A DNA stretch of 64,000 nucleotides, from the NCBI RefSeq assembly GCF_016598485.1, contig NZ_JAEMUW010000019.1:62001-126000 (forward strand), written 5' to 3'. The notes below the pieces were generated by a model. The model was given only the letters and a program-made list of their open reading frames with translations, was not told the DNA's origin and did no database searches. This stretch comes from Micromonospora coerulea (GTDB lineage: Bacteria; Actinomycetota; Actinomycetes; Mycobacteriales; Micromonosporaceae). Both the position numbers and the translations under genes were made by a program. Below, one piece after another: positions 49,490 through 57,826 of this stretch (position 1 is the first letter of the stretch; every line of letters starts with the position of its first letter).

Positions 49490-50583
49490 CCACGCCGGAC
49501 AGTGGGTCGACCGGGCGGTTCACCGAGTTCGGGCCGCCGCGCCGGGTCGAGGGTGGGCTGCGGGCGCGCAGCACCCGGGGCGCGATAGGGCAGTCCTGGT
49601 GGTCCCGCCGGTTTTTGGAGGTGCTGGAGTCCTTCGCCCTCGGCACCCGGCTCACCCGGGGCCGGGCGTACGCGCGCCGCGGCCAGGTGCTCCAGCTCGA
49701 CGTCGCTCCCGGTCTGGTCACCGCCACCGTGCAGGGCTCCCGGCCCGACCCGTACCCGGTGCGGATCGGGCTGGCGGCGTACCCGCCCGAGGTGTGGGCC
49801 CGGATCGAGGCGGACCTCGCCGCGCAGGCGTTCTTCAGTGCCCGGCTGCTCGCCGGCGATCTCCCGGCCGAGCTGGAGGAGCTGTTCACGGCGGCCGGCG
49901 CGCCGCTGTTCCCCGCCACAGTGGACGAGCTGACCCAGCGCTGCGGCTGCCCGGACTTCGCGGTGCCGTGCAAGCACCTGGCGGCCACCTTCTACCTGCT
50001 CGCCGAGGCGTTCGACGCCGACCCGTTCCAGCTGCTGCACTGGCGGGGTCGGGGCCGCGCCGAGCTGCTCGACCGGCTCCGCGCGCTGCGCGCACCCACC
50101 GGTGCGCCGGCCACGGCGAGCGGTTCGGCCGGGGTGGGGCCCGGCCCGCTCTCGCCGCCCGGACCGGCGCCGGCCGCCGACGGTTCGCCGGATCCCACCG
50201 TGGACGGTGTCGCGCCGGCGGCCGGGGCGGCCCGGGTGCTCGGTGGGCTGCCGGCGCCGTCGCTGGCCGACCCGGTCGACCGGTTCTGGGTGGCGCCGGT
50301 GCCGCTGCCCGACCGGCCGCCGACCCTGGCGACCGCTCCCGACCTGCTGCTGCGTCAGCTCGGCTCGCCGGCGCCGGTCATCGGCGGCCCGGGTCTGCTC
50401 GAACGGCTGCGCCGGGCCTACCGACACCTCGGCCGGTCGCGGGCGGACCGGGGGGCCGCCGGGCCGGCGGAGCTACAGCCAGCGTCGTCGGAACCGCCAC
50501 ATGAGCCCGGCGTTCGCCACCAGCACCACGGCGCAGATGGCGCCGGCCAGCCGCCCGGCCAGCACGGTCATCGCCGGCAGTGA
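49486..50583 (+). CDS. SWIM zinc-finger protein, partner of the SNF2 helicase
   Basis: 365 residues; GTG 49486 overlaps the helicase stop (GTGA). The SWIM zinc ligand set is RCGCPDFAVPCKHLAA near residues 152-167. The N-terminal FGPPRRVEGGLRARSTRGAI and SWWSRRFLEVLESFALGTRL are typical of the helicase-linked SWIM proteins. A Pro/Gly/Ala linker follows the finger. The last 55 residues (after LERLRRAYRHLG) are low-complexity, His/Gly-rich and antisense to the DUF3040 gene, so the original stop may have been lost. The pair is probably a DNA repair or defence factor. Confidence 0.88.
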   Translation: MTTPDSGSTGRFTEFGPPRRVEGGLRARSTRGAIGQSWWSRRFLEVLESFALGTRLTRGRAYARRGQVLQLDVAPGLVTATVQGSRPDPYPVRIGLAAYPPEVWARIEADLAAQAFFSARLLAGDLPAELEELFTAAGAPLFPATVDELTQRCGCPDFAVPCKHLAATFYLLAEAFDADPFQLLHWRGRGRAELLDRLRALRAPTGAPATASGSAGVGPGPLSPPGPAPAADGSPDPTVDGVAPAAGAARVLGGLPAPSLADPVDRFWVAPVPLPDRPPTLATAPDLLLRQLGSPAPVIGGPGLLERLRRAYRHLGRSRADRGAAGPAELQPASSEPPHEPGVRHQHHGADGAGQPPGQHGHRRQ

Positions 50584-50730
50584 GGCCCACAGGACGATCG
50601 TCAACAGCATGAGGTACCGGCCACGACGGGCGCGCGCCCGGTGGTCCAGCCGGGCGAAGAACTGCGGATCGCTCTCCCGCAGCTGGCGGGTGATCTGCTC
50701 GAACCTGCGCTGATCCTCTTTGCTGAGCAT
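50473..50730 (-). CDS. DUF3040-like small membrane protein
   Basis: 85 residues, MLSKEDQRRFEQITRQLRES at the start, then basic HRARARRGRYLM and two hydrophobic helices, ending RFRRRWL. This is the layout of the actinobacterial DUF3040 family (a short cytoplasmic helix plus two transmembrane segments); function unknown. The ATG has a GCCGTGAGG-like upstream region with a weak ribosome site. Its 3' third overlaps the 3' end of the SWIM gene on the other strand by 111 bases. Because the DUF3040 frame is family-like, the overlap is better explained by extension of the SWIM frame. Confidence 0.8.
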   Translation of the reverse strand: MLSKEDQRRFEQITRQLRESDPQFFARLDHRARARRGRYLMLLTIVLWASLPAMTVLAGRLAGAICAVVLVANAGLMWRFRRRWL

Positions 50731-51202
50731 GGCGGTGCCTTCCCCTCACGGCTTCAGCGGTTCGGCGGCATACCCGCAACGGAGCCCGGTCACGCGCCGC
50801 TCCTGCCGCTGTTTTCGCCTTGCCGGGGGGCGGCGCGGCAGCGAGCTGTGCGCAGCGGCCCAAGCACCGGTCGGACACCTCAGCGCAGGCTTATCCGAAC
50901 CTTAAATTTGCCTGTGCCATCGAACGCGGCGAACAGCGTCACGAGGGCCGAAAACGTTACGTCCCGGCGTTCCGGGCCGATGTCGGCCTGCTGGGGAGAC
51001 CCCGCCCGGACGGGGCCGGACCGCCGCCCGGACGGGGGCATGAGCACCGTCTTAAGTGCCCTCGCGGGCGCCGTCGACCCGCCTTGAGCGGCATCCATCG
51101 CCTGGCTACCTTGCCGTAGCAACTCCTCCGGCAACAGTCGCCGCCCCTGATGTCCTCCCCGATCCCAGGCAGGCCGGCGCTCGAAGAAAACGGGATTGGT
51201 AC
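50731..51202. promoter_or_regulatory. Divergent intergenic region before the DUF1800 gene
   Basis: 472 bases without a convincing gene between the DUF3040 start and the DUF1800 start. The left part (about 50880-50960) is the most AT-rich, with a TTAAATTT patch at 50903-50910, and is the likeliest promoter of the exported-protein operon. No operator, riboswitch or strong hairpin could be assigned. Confidence 0.45.
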
Positions 51203-53263
51203 ATGGCCGACCAGAATGTGCCACCACGTCGACCCCGGGACGACCGTGGGTGGGACGCACCACAGCACCCCACCTCGGACGGGTACCGCGACCTGGACGC
51301 CGCCGCGACGTACGGCCCCGCCGGTCACAGCGCGCCCGCCGGCTACGGCCGCCCGACCGGGTACCCCGGCGGTACCACGACGCTGCCCCCGCAGGGCGCC
51401 CAGTGGGTCGGCCCGGACGGCTTCGGCCGCCAGGGTTACGCCCCGGCGCCCGCCCCGGGACTGCCCAACCTGGACGATGACGGCGACCACGGTCGCCGCA
51501 CCGGCCGGCGGCGTGCCCTCGCCGCGCTCGGCGGCGCCGCGGTGGTCGCCGGCGGGGCCGCCCTCGCCATGACGCCCCAGGTGCGCGCGCTCTTCCGCGA
51601 CGACCCGGTGGCCGGTGACGCCACCGGCACCGTGGTCACCGACGGCACCGCCGCCCGCCCCAGCGGCCAGCAGCCGAGCACCGTGCGCACCTACACCGAG
51701 CAGAACGAGAGCTACATGGGCTCCCGGGCCGGCGCGGCGCTGAAGCGCAACTCGCCGACCGGCGGCCGGATCTTCGACGGCCCGGCGGCGGCCGCCGCCG
51801 CGACCCGGGTGACCGTCAGGACGGTGCTCGCCAAGGACCCGGTCCGGCACCTGGCCAGCCGAGCCACCTTCGGTGCCACCCCGAAGGTGCTGGCCGACCT
51901 CAAGCGGCTCGGCATCGACGGCTGGATCCGGTGGCAGCTCGACCCGGAGAAGATCGCGCCGACGAAGGCGGAGCTGAAGCTCGCCGAGCTGCCCACCCTG
52001 AAGCTGACCCCGCAGCAGCTGCGCGACCAGCGGGACCAGCTCAACGAGCGGGGCGCCCAGCCGGAGCGGGAGACGGTCGACGCGACCATCGCCCGGCAGA
52101 TCTGGTCCGACCGGCAGCTCTTCGAGGTGATGGTCGACTTCTGGAACGACTTCCTGCACGTCGCCGCCGACTTCGACGGCGGGGAGATCTACCGCAACTC
52201 CTTCGACCGGGAGGTCATCCGCAAGCACGCGCTGGGCAGCTACCCCGAGATGCTGATGGCCGCGAACCGGCATCCGGCGCTGCTGCTCTACCTGAACCAG
52301 GTCGACTCGCGTAAGGACGCGGTCAACGAGAACCTGGCCCGGGAAAACCTGGAGCTGTACTCGGTCGGCGTCGATGGCGGGTACACCGAGAAGGACGTTC
52401 GCCAGGCCGCGCTGCTGCAGACCGGCCGCGGCGTCGCCGACGGCAGGTACGTCTTCCACGCCGACCGGCACTACGTCGGCAAGGTGAAGATCCTCGGCTT
52501 CAGCCACCCGAACAGCTCGGCCGACCCGAAGGCCGCCGACGCGGTGATCGACAGGTACCTCGCCTACCTCGCGCTGCACCCCTCGACCGCCCGGTACGTG
52601 GCGCAGAGCCTGGCCACCCGCTTCGTCTCGGACACCCCGCCGAAGTCCCTGGTGGACCGGCTCGCCAAGACGTACGCGACGAACCAGGGCCTGATCAAGC
52701 CGGTGCTGATGACCCTGTTCAGCTCCTCGGAGTTCTGGGCCGCGGTGGGCCAGAAGGTGCGCCGGCCGATGGAGTACCTGGTCGCCACCTACCGCACCCT
52801 CGGTGTCCGGCCGGAGGCGTGCCCCGGGTTCGCCGGCGACAACCGGCGTACCCCGTACGCGCAGGGGCTGCGGCAGATCCAGGACAAGATGCGGGAGCTG
52901 GGCCAGTACCCGATGGGCAAGCCCACCCCGGACGGGTACGCGGACGTCTACGTCGCCTGGACCTCGGCCGGGACCATGGTCGACGGCTGGAACGAGGCCG
53001 GCGACCTGCTCGGCGGCTGGCGCAAGCAGTTCACCTACACCGCGCCGGAGAAGCTGGTGGCGAACCCGCCGTCGACTGCCGGGGCGTACGTGGACGCGCT
53101 GGCCAGGCGGCTGGTGCACCAGAAGCTGAGCGCCAAGGAGAAGGCGCTGGTCCTCGGCGTCGCCGGGGTTCCGGCGACCGCGAAGGTCGACGCCACGTTC
53201 AACGGGGCCATCGCCGCCGTCGCGCGGACGATCCTCGCTTCCCCCCAGCACCACCTCCGGTGA
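51203..53263 (+). CDS. DUF1800 family exported protein
   Basis: 686 residues from ATG 51203, with only a weak ribosome site. A Pro/Gly/Tyr-rich cytoplasmic stretch of about 95 residues leads to a twin-arginine-like RRTGRRRALAALGG (98-111) and a hydrophobic segment. The DUF1800 domain follows: DPVRHLASRATFGATPKVLA, MVDFWNDFLHVAADF, NLARENLELYSVGVDGGYTE and MEYLVATYRTLGV. DUF1800 and DUF1501 proteins are commonly encoded together but their biochemistry is unknown. It is nine bases upstream of the DUF1501 gene, and these two are followed by a flavin electron-transfer set. Confidence 0.88.
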   Translation: MADQNVPPRRPRDDRGWDAPQHPTSDGYRDLDAAATYGPAGHSAPAGYGRPTGYPGGTTTLPPQGAQWVGPDGFGRQGYAPAPAPGLPNLDDDGDHGRRTGRRRALAALGGAAVVAGGAALAMTPQVRALFRDDPVAGDATGTVVTDGTAARPSGQQPSTVRTYTEQNESYMGSRAGAALKRNSPTGGRIFDGPAAAAAATRVTVRTVLAKDPVRHLASRATFGATPKVLADLKRLGIDGWIRWQLDPEKIAPTKAELKLAELPTLKLTPQQLRDQRDQLNERGAQPERETVDATIARQIWSDRQLFEVMVDFWNDFLHVAADFDGGEIYRNSFDREVIRKHALGSYPEMLMAANRHPALLLYLNQVDSRKDAVNENLARENLELYSVGVDGGYTEKDVRQAALLQTGRGVADGRYVFHADRHYVGKVKILGFSHPNSSADPKAADAVIDRYLAYLALHPSTARYVAQSLATRFVSDTPPKSLVDRLAKTYATNQGLIKPVLMTLFSSSEFWAAVGQKVRRPMEYLVATYRTLGVRPEACPGFAGDNRRTPYAQGLRQIQDKMRELGQYPMGKPTPDGYADVYVAWTSAGTMVDGWNEAGDLLGGWRKQFTYTAPEKLVANPPSTAGAYVDALARRLVHQKLSAKEKALVLGVAGVPATAKVDATFNGAIAAVARTILASPQHHLR

Positions 53264-53271
53264 GGCATTCG

Positions 53272-54651
53272 ATGGAGAAGACTTTGTACTCGTTCCCCCT
53301 GCACCCCGAATGCCCCGACGTGCGGCGGCTGGCGGACAACCCGACCGAGGCGCTGCTGCGCGCGGAGGCGGACATCGCCGCCGCGGAGAACGCCGTCGAG
53401 GCGGACCGGTACCGCCGGCTGGAGGAGTTGGAGGAGGCCCAGCAGGACGGGCGCGGCGTCACCCGGCGGACCTTCGTCGCCGGCGCCGCCGCCACCGCCA
53501 CCGCGCTGGCCACCGCCCAGTTCGTCACCACCTCGGCGTCCTTCGCGGCGACCAGGACCGGCACCCTGATCCACGTCTTCCTCTACGGCGGGCTGGACGG
53601 GCTGAGCCTGGTCGCCCCGACCGACGACCCGGTGCTGCGCAAGGCCCGCCCGGACCTGCTGCTCGGCAACGACTCGCTGGCCGTGGGCCGCGGCTTCAAG
53701 CTGACCAGCGCCTTCGCCCCGCTGGAAAAGTGGCTCAAGGCCGGGCAGCTCGGCTTCGTCCCGGCGGTCTCCGATCCCCGGCTGTCCCGCAGCCACTTCC
53801 AGGCCTCGGACGCCTGCAACCTGGGCGGCCTGCCCGGCGAGACCGGCGGCCGGGGTTGGCTGGACAGCCTGGTCGACGCGCTCGGCAAGGGCACCGCGTT
53901 CCGCAGCGTCGGCATCGGCAGCACGCTGCCCCGCTCGCTGGTCGGCGTCAACGGCGCGCTCTCCCTCAACAGCGTCGGCGAGCTGCGGCTCAACGGCGGC
54001 GACAAGTACCGGGCGGCCACCGAGAAGGCGATCAAGGGGCTGTTCACGGGGATCAACCACCCGGTGGAGGAGGCGGTCATCGAGGGGATGGGCGCGCTGG
54101 CCACCGCCCAGAAGCTCGCCGCGAAGCCGTACCAGGCCGCCGCGGGGGTGAAGTACGAGGGCGTCGGGTACGCGTTCCAGCAGCTCGCCCAGCTGATCAA
54201 GGGCGGGGCGAACGTCCGGGTCGCCACCGTCGGCATGGGCGGCTACGACACCCACGAGAACCAGGGCACCCAGGACGGCGGGAACCTCTGGCGCAAGCTC
54301 AACGAGCTGGCCAACGCGATGGCGGCGTTCTTCACCGACCTGGGCGACCGGGCCGCCGACGTGACGATCATGGTGTCCAGCGAGTTCGGCCGCCGGGTCG
54401 CCTCGAACAGCGGCGGCACCGACCACGGACACGGCGGGGTGGTGACCATCCTGTCCGGTCGCCGGCTCGCCGGCTCGCTGCTCGGCACCTGGAACGGGTT
54501 GACCGAGCTGGACTCGGGTGACGTACCCGAGTACAACAACATGTTCAACGTCTACGGATCCGTGGCGCAGGGCCGGTTCGGACTGACCACGGCGGAGGTG
54601 GACAAGGTCTTCCCCCGGCAGAAATACGTACCCATGAAGTTGTACGCGTGA
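53272..54651 (+). CDS. DUF1501 family Tat-exported protein
   Basis: 459 residues. The Tat motif TRRTFVAGAAATATAL is at residues 64-79, unusually far from the N-terminus, after a charged helical stretch (LEELEEAQQDG). The mature protein has the DUF1501 signature: LIHVFLYGGLDGLSLVAP, a GNDSLAVG stretch, SDPRLSRSHFQASDA and VTIMVSSEFGRRVASNSGGT with DHGHGG. The fold is related to the alkaline-phosphatase/sulfatase superfamily, but metal residues look incomplete and no activity is known. The stop overlaps the next start (GTGA), coupling it to a membrane flavocytochrome. Confidence 0.9.
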   Translation: MEKTLYSFPLHPECPDVRRLADNPTEALLRAEADIAAAENAVEADRYRRLEELEEAQQDGRGVTRRTFVAGAAATATALATAQFVTTSASFAATRTGTLIHVFLYGGLDGLSLVAPTDDPVLRKARPDLLLGNDSLAVGRGFKLTSAFAPLEKWLKAGQLGFVPAVSDPRLSRSHFQASDACNLGGLPGETGGRGWLDSLVDALGKGTAFRSVGIGSTLPRSLVGVNGALSLNSVGELRLNGGDKYRAATEKAIKGLFTGINHPVEEAVIEGMGALATAQKLAAKPYQAAAGVKYEGVGYAFQQLAQLIKGGANVRVATVGMGGYDTHENQGTQDGGNLWRKLNELANAMAAFFTDLGDRAADVTIMVSSEFGRRVASNSGGTDHGHGGVVTILSGRRLAGSLLGTWNGLTELDSGDVPEYNNMFNVYGSVAQGRFGLTTAEVDKVFPRQKYVPMKLYA

Positions 54652-56063
54652 CATATCAGGACACCCACGCCGCCGGCCGCCGTACCGGGAGTTCCCTCCC
54701 GTACGGCGGCCGTTCGGCTGCCCCCGTAGCCCCGGCGCCGCCCCGCCGCGGACCCGGTGGCCGGCGGACGCTGGCGACCCTGTTCTGGCTCGGCCTGGTG
54801 GCGGCGGTGCTGCCATGGTGGCTGGACACCCCGGCCGGTTCGCTGGCCGACACCACCGACGTGCTCGTCGCGGCCGGGCGGATCACCGGCCTGGTCGCCG
54901 GCTACCTGCTGCTGGTCCAGGTGGCGATGATGAGTCGCCTCGGCGCGCTGGAACGCTGGGTCGGCGGGGAGCGGATCTCCCGCCTGCACCGCGACCTCGG
55001 CGCGACCCTGCTCGTCGCGGTGCTCGCGCACCTCTCGCTGATCGTGGTCGCCTACGCCGGCATGGAGGAGAAGTCGATCCTCGGCGAGGTCGGCTCGCTG
55101 CTGCGCGACTACCAGGACATGGTCTCCGCGTTCGTGGCCGCCGGCATCATGATGGCGGTCGGCTTCACCGCCATCCGGGCGATCCGCACCGTCCTGCCGT
55201 ACGAGCTCTGGTACCACCTGCACCTCACCAGCTACGCCGCCCTGCTGCTCGGCTTCGGCCACCAGTTCAGCAACGGCGCCCAGCTCTTCGAGCCCGGGCC
55301 GGTACGCACCGGCTGGATCGGCGCCTACCTGCTGGTGCTCGCCGCGCTGATCTGGGGCCGGGTGGTCGCCCCCCTGCGCTTCAACCTGCGGCACCGGCTG
55401 CGGGTCGCGGACGTGGTGGCGGAGAGTCGGGACACCATCTCGATCTACCTGACCGGCCGCCGGCTCAACCAGATCGACATGCTCGGCGGGCAGTACTTCC
55501 GCTGGCGCTTCCTCAACGCCGGCGGCTGGTGGCAGTCGCACCCGTTCTCGGTCTCCGCCGCGGCCAACGGCCGCTGGCTGCGGCTGACCGTCAAGGTGGT
55601 CGGCGGGCACACCGCCGACCTGCGGGACCTGCGACCGGGCACCGGGGTCTGGGCGGAGGGCCCGTCGGGCACCTTCACCGCCGCGCACCGCACCCGGGAA
55701 CGGGCCCTGCTGATCGCCGGCGGCAGCGGCATCGCCCCGCTGCGCGCGATGCTGGAGGAGCTGCCCCCGGGCGCCGCGCTGATCTACCGCGCCCGTACCC
55801 CGGCCGACGTGCTGCTCCACCCGGAGCTGGACTGGCTCGCCCAGGCCCGGCGGACCTCCGTCTGGTACGTCATCGGATCCCGCGACGATCCCGGCCCGCG
55901 CCAGGTGATGAGCCCGGAGGGGCTGCGCCGGATGGTGCCCGACCTGACCCGCCGCGACGTCTACCTGTGCGGGCCGTCCGGGCTGGTCGACGAGGCGGTC
56001 CGGGTGCTGCGCCGGGCCGGCGTGCCGCGCCGGCAGATCCACCTGGCCACCTTCGAGCTGTAG
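54648..56063 (+). CDS. Ferric-reductase-like transmembrane flavocytochrome
   Basis: 471 residues from the GTG in the GTGA overlap with the DUF1501 gene. Six or seven helices (residues 40-240) carry the haem histidine pairs: LHRDLGATLLVAVLAHLSLI and LWYHLHLTSYAALLLGFGHQ. The C-terminal half is a FAD/NAD(P) reductase: HPFSVSAAANGRWLRLTVKV for FAD, LLIAGGSGIAPLRAML for the nicotinamide nucleotide, and YLCGPSGLVDEAVRVL. It should move electrons from cytoplasmic NAD(P)H through FAD and haem to the outer face, where the FMN-binding protein can take them. Confidence 0.92.
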   Translation: MTYQDTHAAGRRTGSSLPYGGRSAAPVAPAPPRRGPGGRRTLATLFWLGLVAAVLPWWLDTPAGSLADTTDVLVAAGRITGLVAGYLLLVQVAMMSRLGALERWVGGERISRLHRDLGATLLVAVLAHLSLIVVAYAGMEEKSILGEVGSLLRDYQDMVSAFVAAGIMMAVGFTAIRAIRTVLPYELWYHLHLTSYAALLLGFGHQFSNGAQLFEPGPVRTGWIGAYLLVLAALIWGRVVAPLRFNLRHRLRVADVVAESRDTISIYLTGRRLNQIDMLGGQYFRWRFLNAGGWWQSHPFSVSAAANGRWLRLTVKVVGGHTADLRDLRPGTGVWAEGPSGTFTAAHRTRERALLIAGGSGIAPLRAMLEELPPGAALIYRARTPADVLLHPELDWLAQARRTSVWYVIGSRDDPGPRQVMSPEGLRRMVPDLTRRDVYLCGPSGLVDEAVRVLRRAGVPRRQIHLATFEL

Positions 56064-56078
56064 AAAGGCACTCCTGGA

Positions 56079-56648
56079 ATGCGTCGCGCCCTCCTCGCGA
56101 TCACCGGCCTGGCCGCCAGCACCACCGCGCTGGTGGTGCTCAAGGGCAGCCCGGGCACCAGCCAGGTCGCCCAGGACCTCCCCGCCGATCAGGCGTCCGT
56201 GGTGCCGGGAGCGTCCGGGGGACCGGCCGCGCCCGGCGTCACCCCGGACCCCGCCGCGCCGTCCCGGTCGACCCGGCCCAGCCGGACCACGGCCCCGACG
56301 AAGAGCACCGCCACCGTCCGGGCGACGACGGCGGCGCCGCGGCCCACCACCAGCGCGCCGAAGTCGAGCACCACCCGCACCGTGACCGGGCCGACGGTCA
56401 CCTACAAGTACGGCTCGCTCCAGGTGCGGATCACGCTGAGCGGGAGCCGGATCGTCGACGCCACCGCCCTCGGCATGCCGGTCGGCGGGCAGTCGGGGCT
56501 GCGCGCCGACGACGTGCAGGCCCGCTACAGCGGCACCTCCGGCGAGGTGGTGGCGAAGCAGAGCGCCAACCTGAACACCGTCTCCGGGGCCACCTACACC
56601 AGCACCGCGTACAAGCAGTCGCTCCAGGCCGCGATCGACCGGGCCTGA
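56079..56648 (+). CDS. Exported FMN-binding domain protein (covalent flavin carrier)
   Basis: 189 residues with an N-terminal hydrophobic signal or anchor, a Ser/Thr/Pro-rich linker (residues 45-100) and a C-terminal FMN_bind domain. The flavinylation motif is NTVSGATYTS, with T172 the expected phosphoester-linked residue. YKYGSLQVRITLSG opens the domain. ApbE, encoded next, attaches FMN to such threonines. The protein would therefore be a covalently flavinylated electron carrier outside the membrane, receiving electrons from the upstream flavocytochrome. Spacing is 15 bases to the upstream gene and 5 to apbE. Confidence 0.92.
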   Translation: MRRALLAITGLAASTTALVVLKGSPGTSQVAQDLPADQASVVPGASGGPAAPGVTPDPAAPSRSTRPSRTTAPTKSTATVRATTAAPRPTTSAPKSSTTRTVTGPTVTYKYGSLQVRITLSGSRIVDATALGMPVGGQSGLRADDVQARYSGTSGEVVAKQSANLNTVSGATYTSTAYKQSLQAAIDRA

Positions 56649-56653
56649 CCGGG

Positions 56654-56689
56654 GTGGCCGAGGTGGCCGAGGTGGCCGAGGTGGCCGAG
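56654..56689 (+). repeat. Four tandem 9-bp repeats at the apbE start
   Basis: GTGGCCGAG repeated four times, then GTGGCG. Each unit carries an in-frame GTG and, in its GAG, a weak ribosome-site-like sequence for the next unit. The protein repeats Val-Ala-Glu, so copy-number change would keep the frame. Confidence 0.9.
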
Positions 56690-57460
56690 GTGGCGGCGTC
56701 GCGCGGCCGTCCCGGCCTGCGGCGGGTCGAGCAGATCATGGGTACGGCGATCAGCCTGGACCTGGCCGACGACCTGCCCGCCGCGACGCTGCACGAGCTG
56801 GCCGAGGAGACCTTCCGCTGGCTCCGCGCGGTCGACGCCCGGTTCAGCACCTACCGCGAGGACAGCGAGGTGCGCCGGTTCGATCGGGGGGAGCTGCCGC
56901 TCGCCGGGGCGTCGGCGGAGCTGCGGTGGGTGCTGGAGCGCTGCGCCGACCTCTGGGGCGCGACTGACGGCTTCTTCGACGCGTACGCCACCGGGCGGCT
57001 GGACCCGTCCGGCTACGTCAAGGGCTGGGCGGCGCAGGTCGCCTCGGACCGGTTACGCGCAGCCGGCGCCGTCAACCACTGCGTCAACGCTGGCGGCGAC
57101 GTGCGGGTACGCGGCCACTCGGCCACCGGCGAGCCGTGGCGGATCGGCATCCGGCACCCGTGGGACCCGGCGGCCACCTGCCTGGTGCTCACCGGCACCG
57201 ACCTGGCGGTGGCCACCTCCGGGGTCTACGAGCGCGGCCAGCACGTGCTCGACCCCCGCCGGGGCACGCCCGCCCCGGGCCTGCGCTCGGTCACCGTGGT
57301 CGGCGCGGACCTCGGTGTGGCGGACGCGTACGCCACCGCCGCCGTGGCGATGGGCCGGTCCGGGATCGGTTGGCTGGACCGCCTCCCCGACCACCTGCAC
57401 GCGGTGGTCACCGACGACGGCCGCCTCCTGCACTCCACCCGCCTTCCCGTCACCGACTGA
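56654..57460 (+). CDS. apbE: FAD:protein FMN transferase
   Basis: 268 residues if the first GTG of a four-fold repeat is used; GTG 56663, 56672, 56681 and 56690 are equally possible starts. The ApbE fold begins at RRVEQIMGTAISLDL. Family marks are FSTYREDSEVRRFDRGE, LDPSGYVKGWAAQ with the substrate lysine, and CVNAGGDVRVRG. LGVADAYATAAVAMG near the end holds metal-binding residues. It transfers FMN from FAD to the threonine of the FMN-binding protein encoded just upstream. Actinobacterial ApbE often works in the cytoplasm or at the membrane; no clear signal peptide is seen here. Confidence 0.93.
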   Translation: MAEVAEVAEVAEVAASRGRPGLRRVEQIMGTAISLDLADDLPAATLHELAEETFRWLRAVDARFSTYREDSEVRRFDRGELPLAGASAELRWVLERCADLWGATDGFFDAYATGRLDPSGYVKGWAAQVASDRLRAAGAVNHCVNAGGDVRVRGHSATGEPWRIGIRHPWDPAATCLVLTGTDLAVATSGVYERGQHVLDPRRGTPAPGLRSVTVVGADLGVADAYATAAVAMGRSGIGWLDRLPDHLHAVVTDDGRLLHSTRLPVTD

Positions 57461-57478
57461 CCGGGCCCGGGGGTGGGG

Positions 57479-57640
57479 TCAGCGCAGGGGGCGGTGGGTG
57501 ATGGCGGGCCGGGAGCCGAGCGGGCGCGGGCGGCCGGGGCGGGTGCCCCAGGGGCGGGTGCCGGCCCAGCCGTAGGGGCGGCGTCCGGGCCGCGCTGGTC
57601 CGGTGCCGCCGGTGTGGCGTGCCGCGTCGTCCCTGGACAT
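57479..57640 (-). CDS. Possible small basic protein (53 aa)
   Basis: A short frame from ATG 57640 with GGGGGTAG upstream. It would encode MSRDDAARHTGGTGPARPG followed by repeated Arg/Pro/Gly units (RPYGWAG, RPWGTRPG), a disordered basic peptide. It converges on apbE with 18 bases between stops. The size and GC-rich composition mean chance cannot be excluded, and no family is recognised. Confidence 0.35.
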   Translation of the reverse strand: MSRDDAARHTGGTGPARPGRRPYGWAGTRPWGTRPGRPRPLGSRPAITHRPLR

Positions 57641-57739
57641 GATCTACCCCCGCTCATTGGCGTCGGTGCGCCGTCATCCGGTTAACGAAGGCGACGTCGC
57701 CGGGGACGCTGTCCGGAGGCGGTCGTTCACCCGCCCGGG

Positions 57740-57786
57740 GGGCGACCGTCCCGCCGCGGGTACCGGCCGGCGGGCACCGGTCGCCC
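57740..57786. terminator. Two-tier hairpin, probable terminator of the prim-pol-like gene
   Basis: GGGCGACCG (57740-57748) pairs with 57778-57786, and inside it CCCGCCG (57750-57756) pairs with 57768-57774. It lies 41 bases beyond the minus-strand stop at 57827. Confidence 0.75.
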
Positions 57787-57826
57787 GCGGCGGCTGCCCC
57801 ACCGGGCCGCCGCCAGCGGCCGGCCC

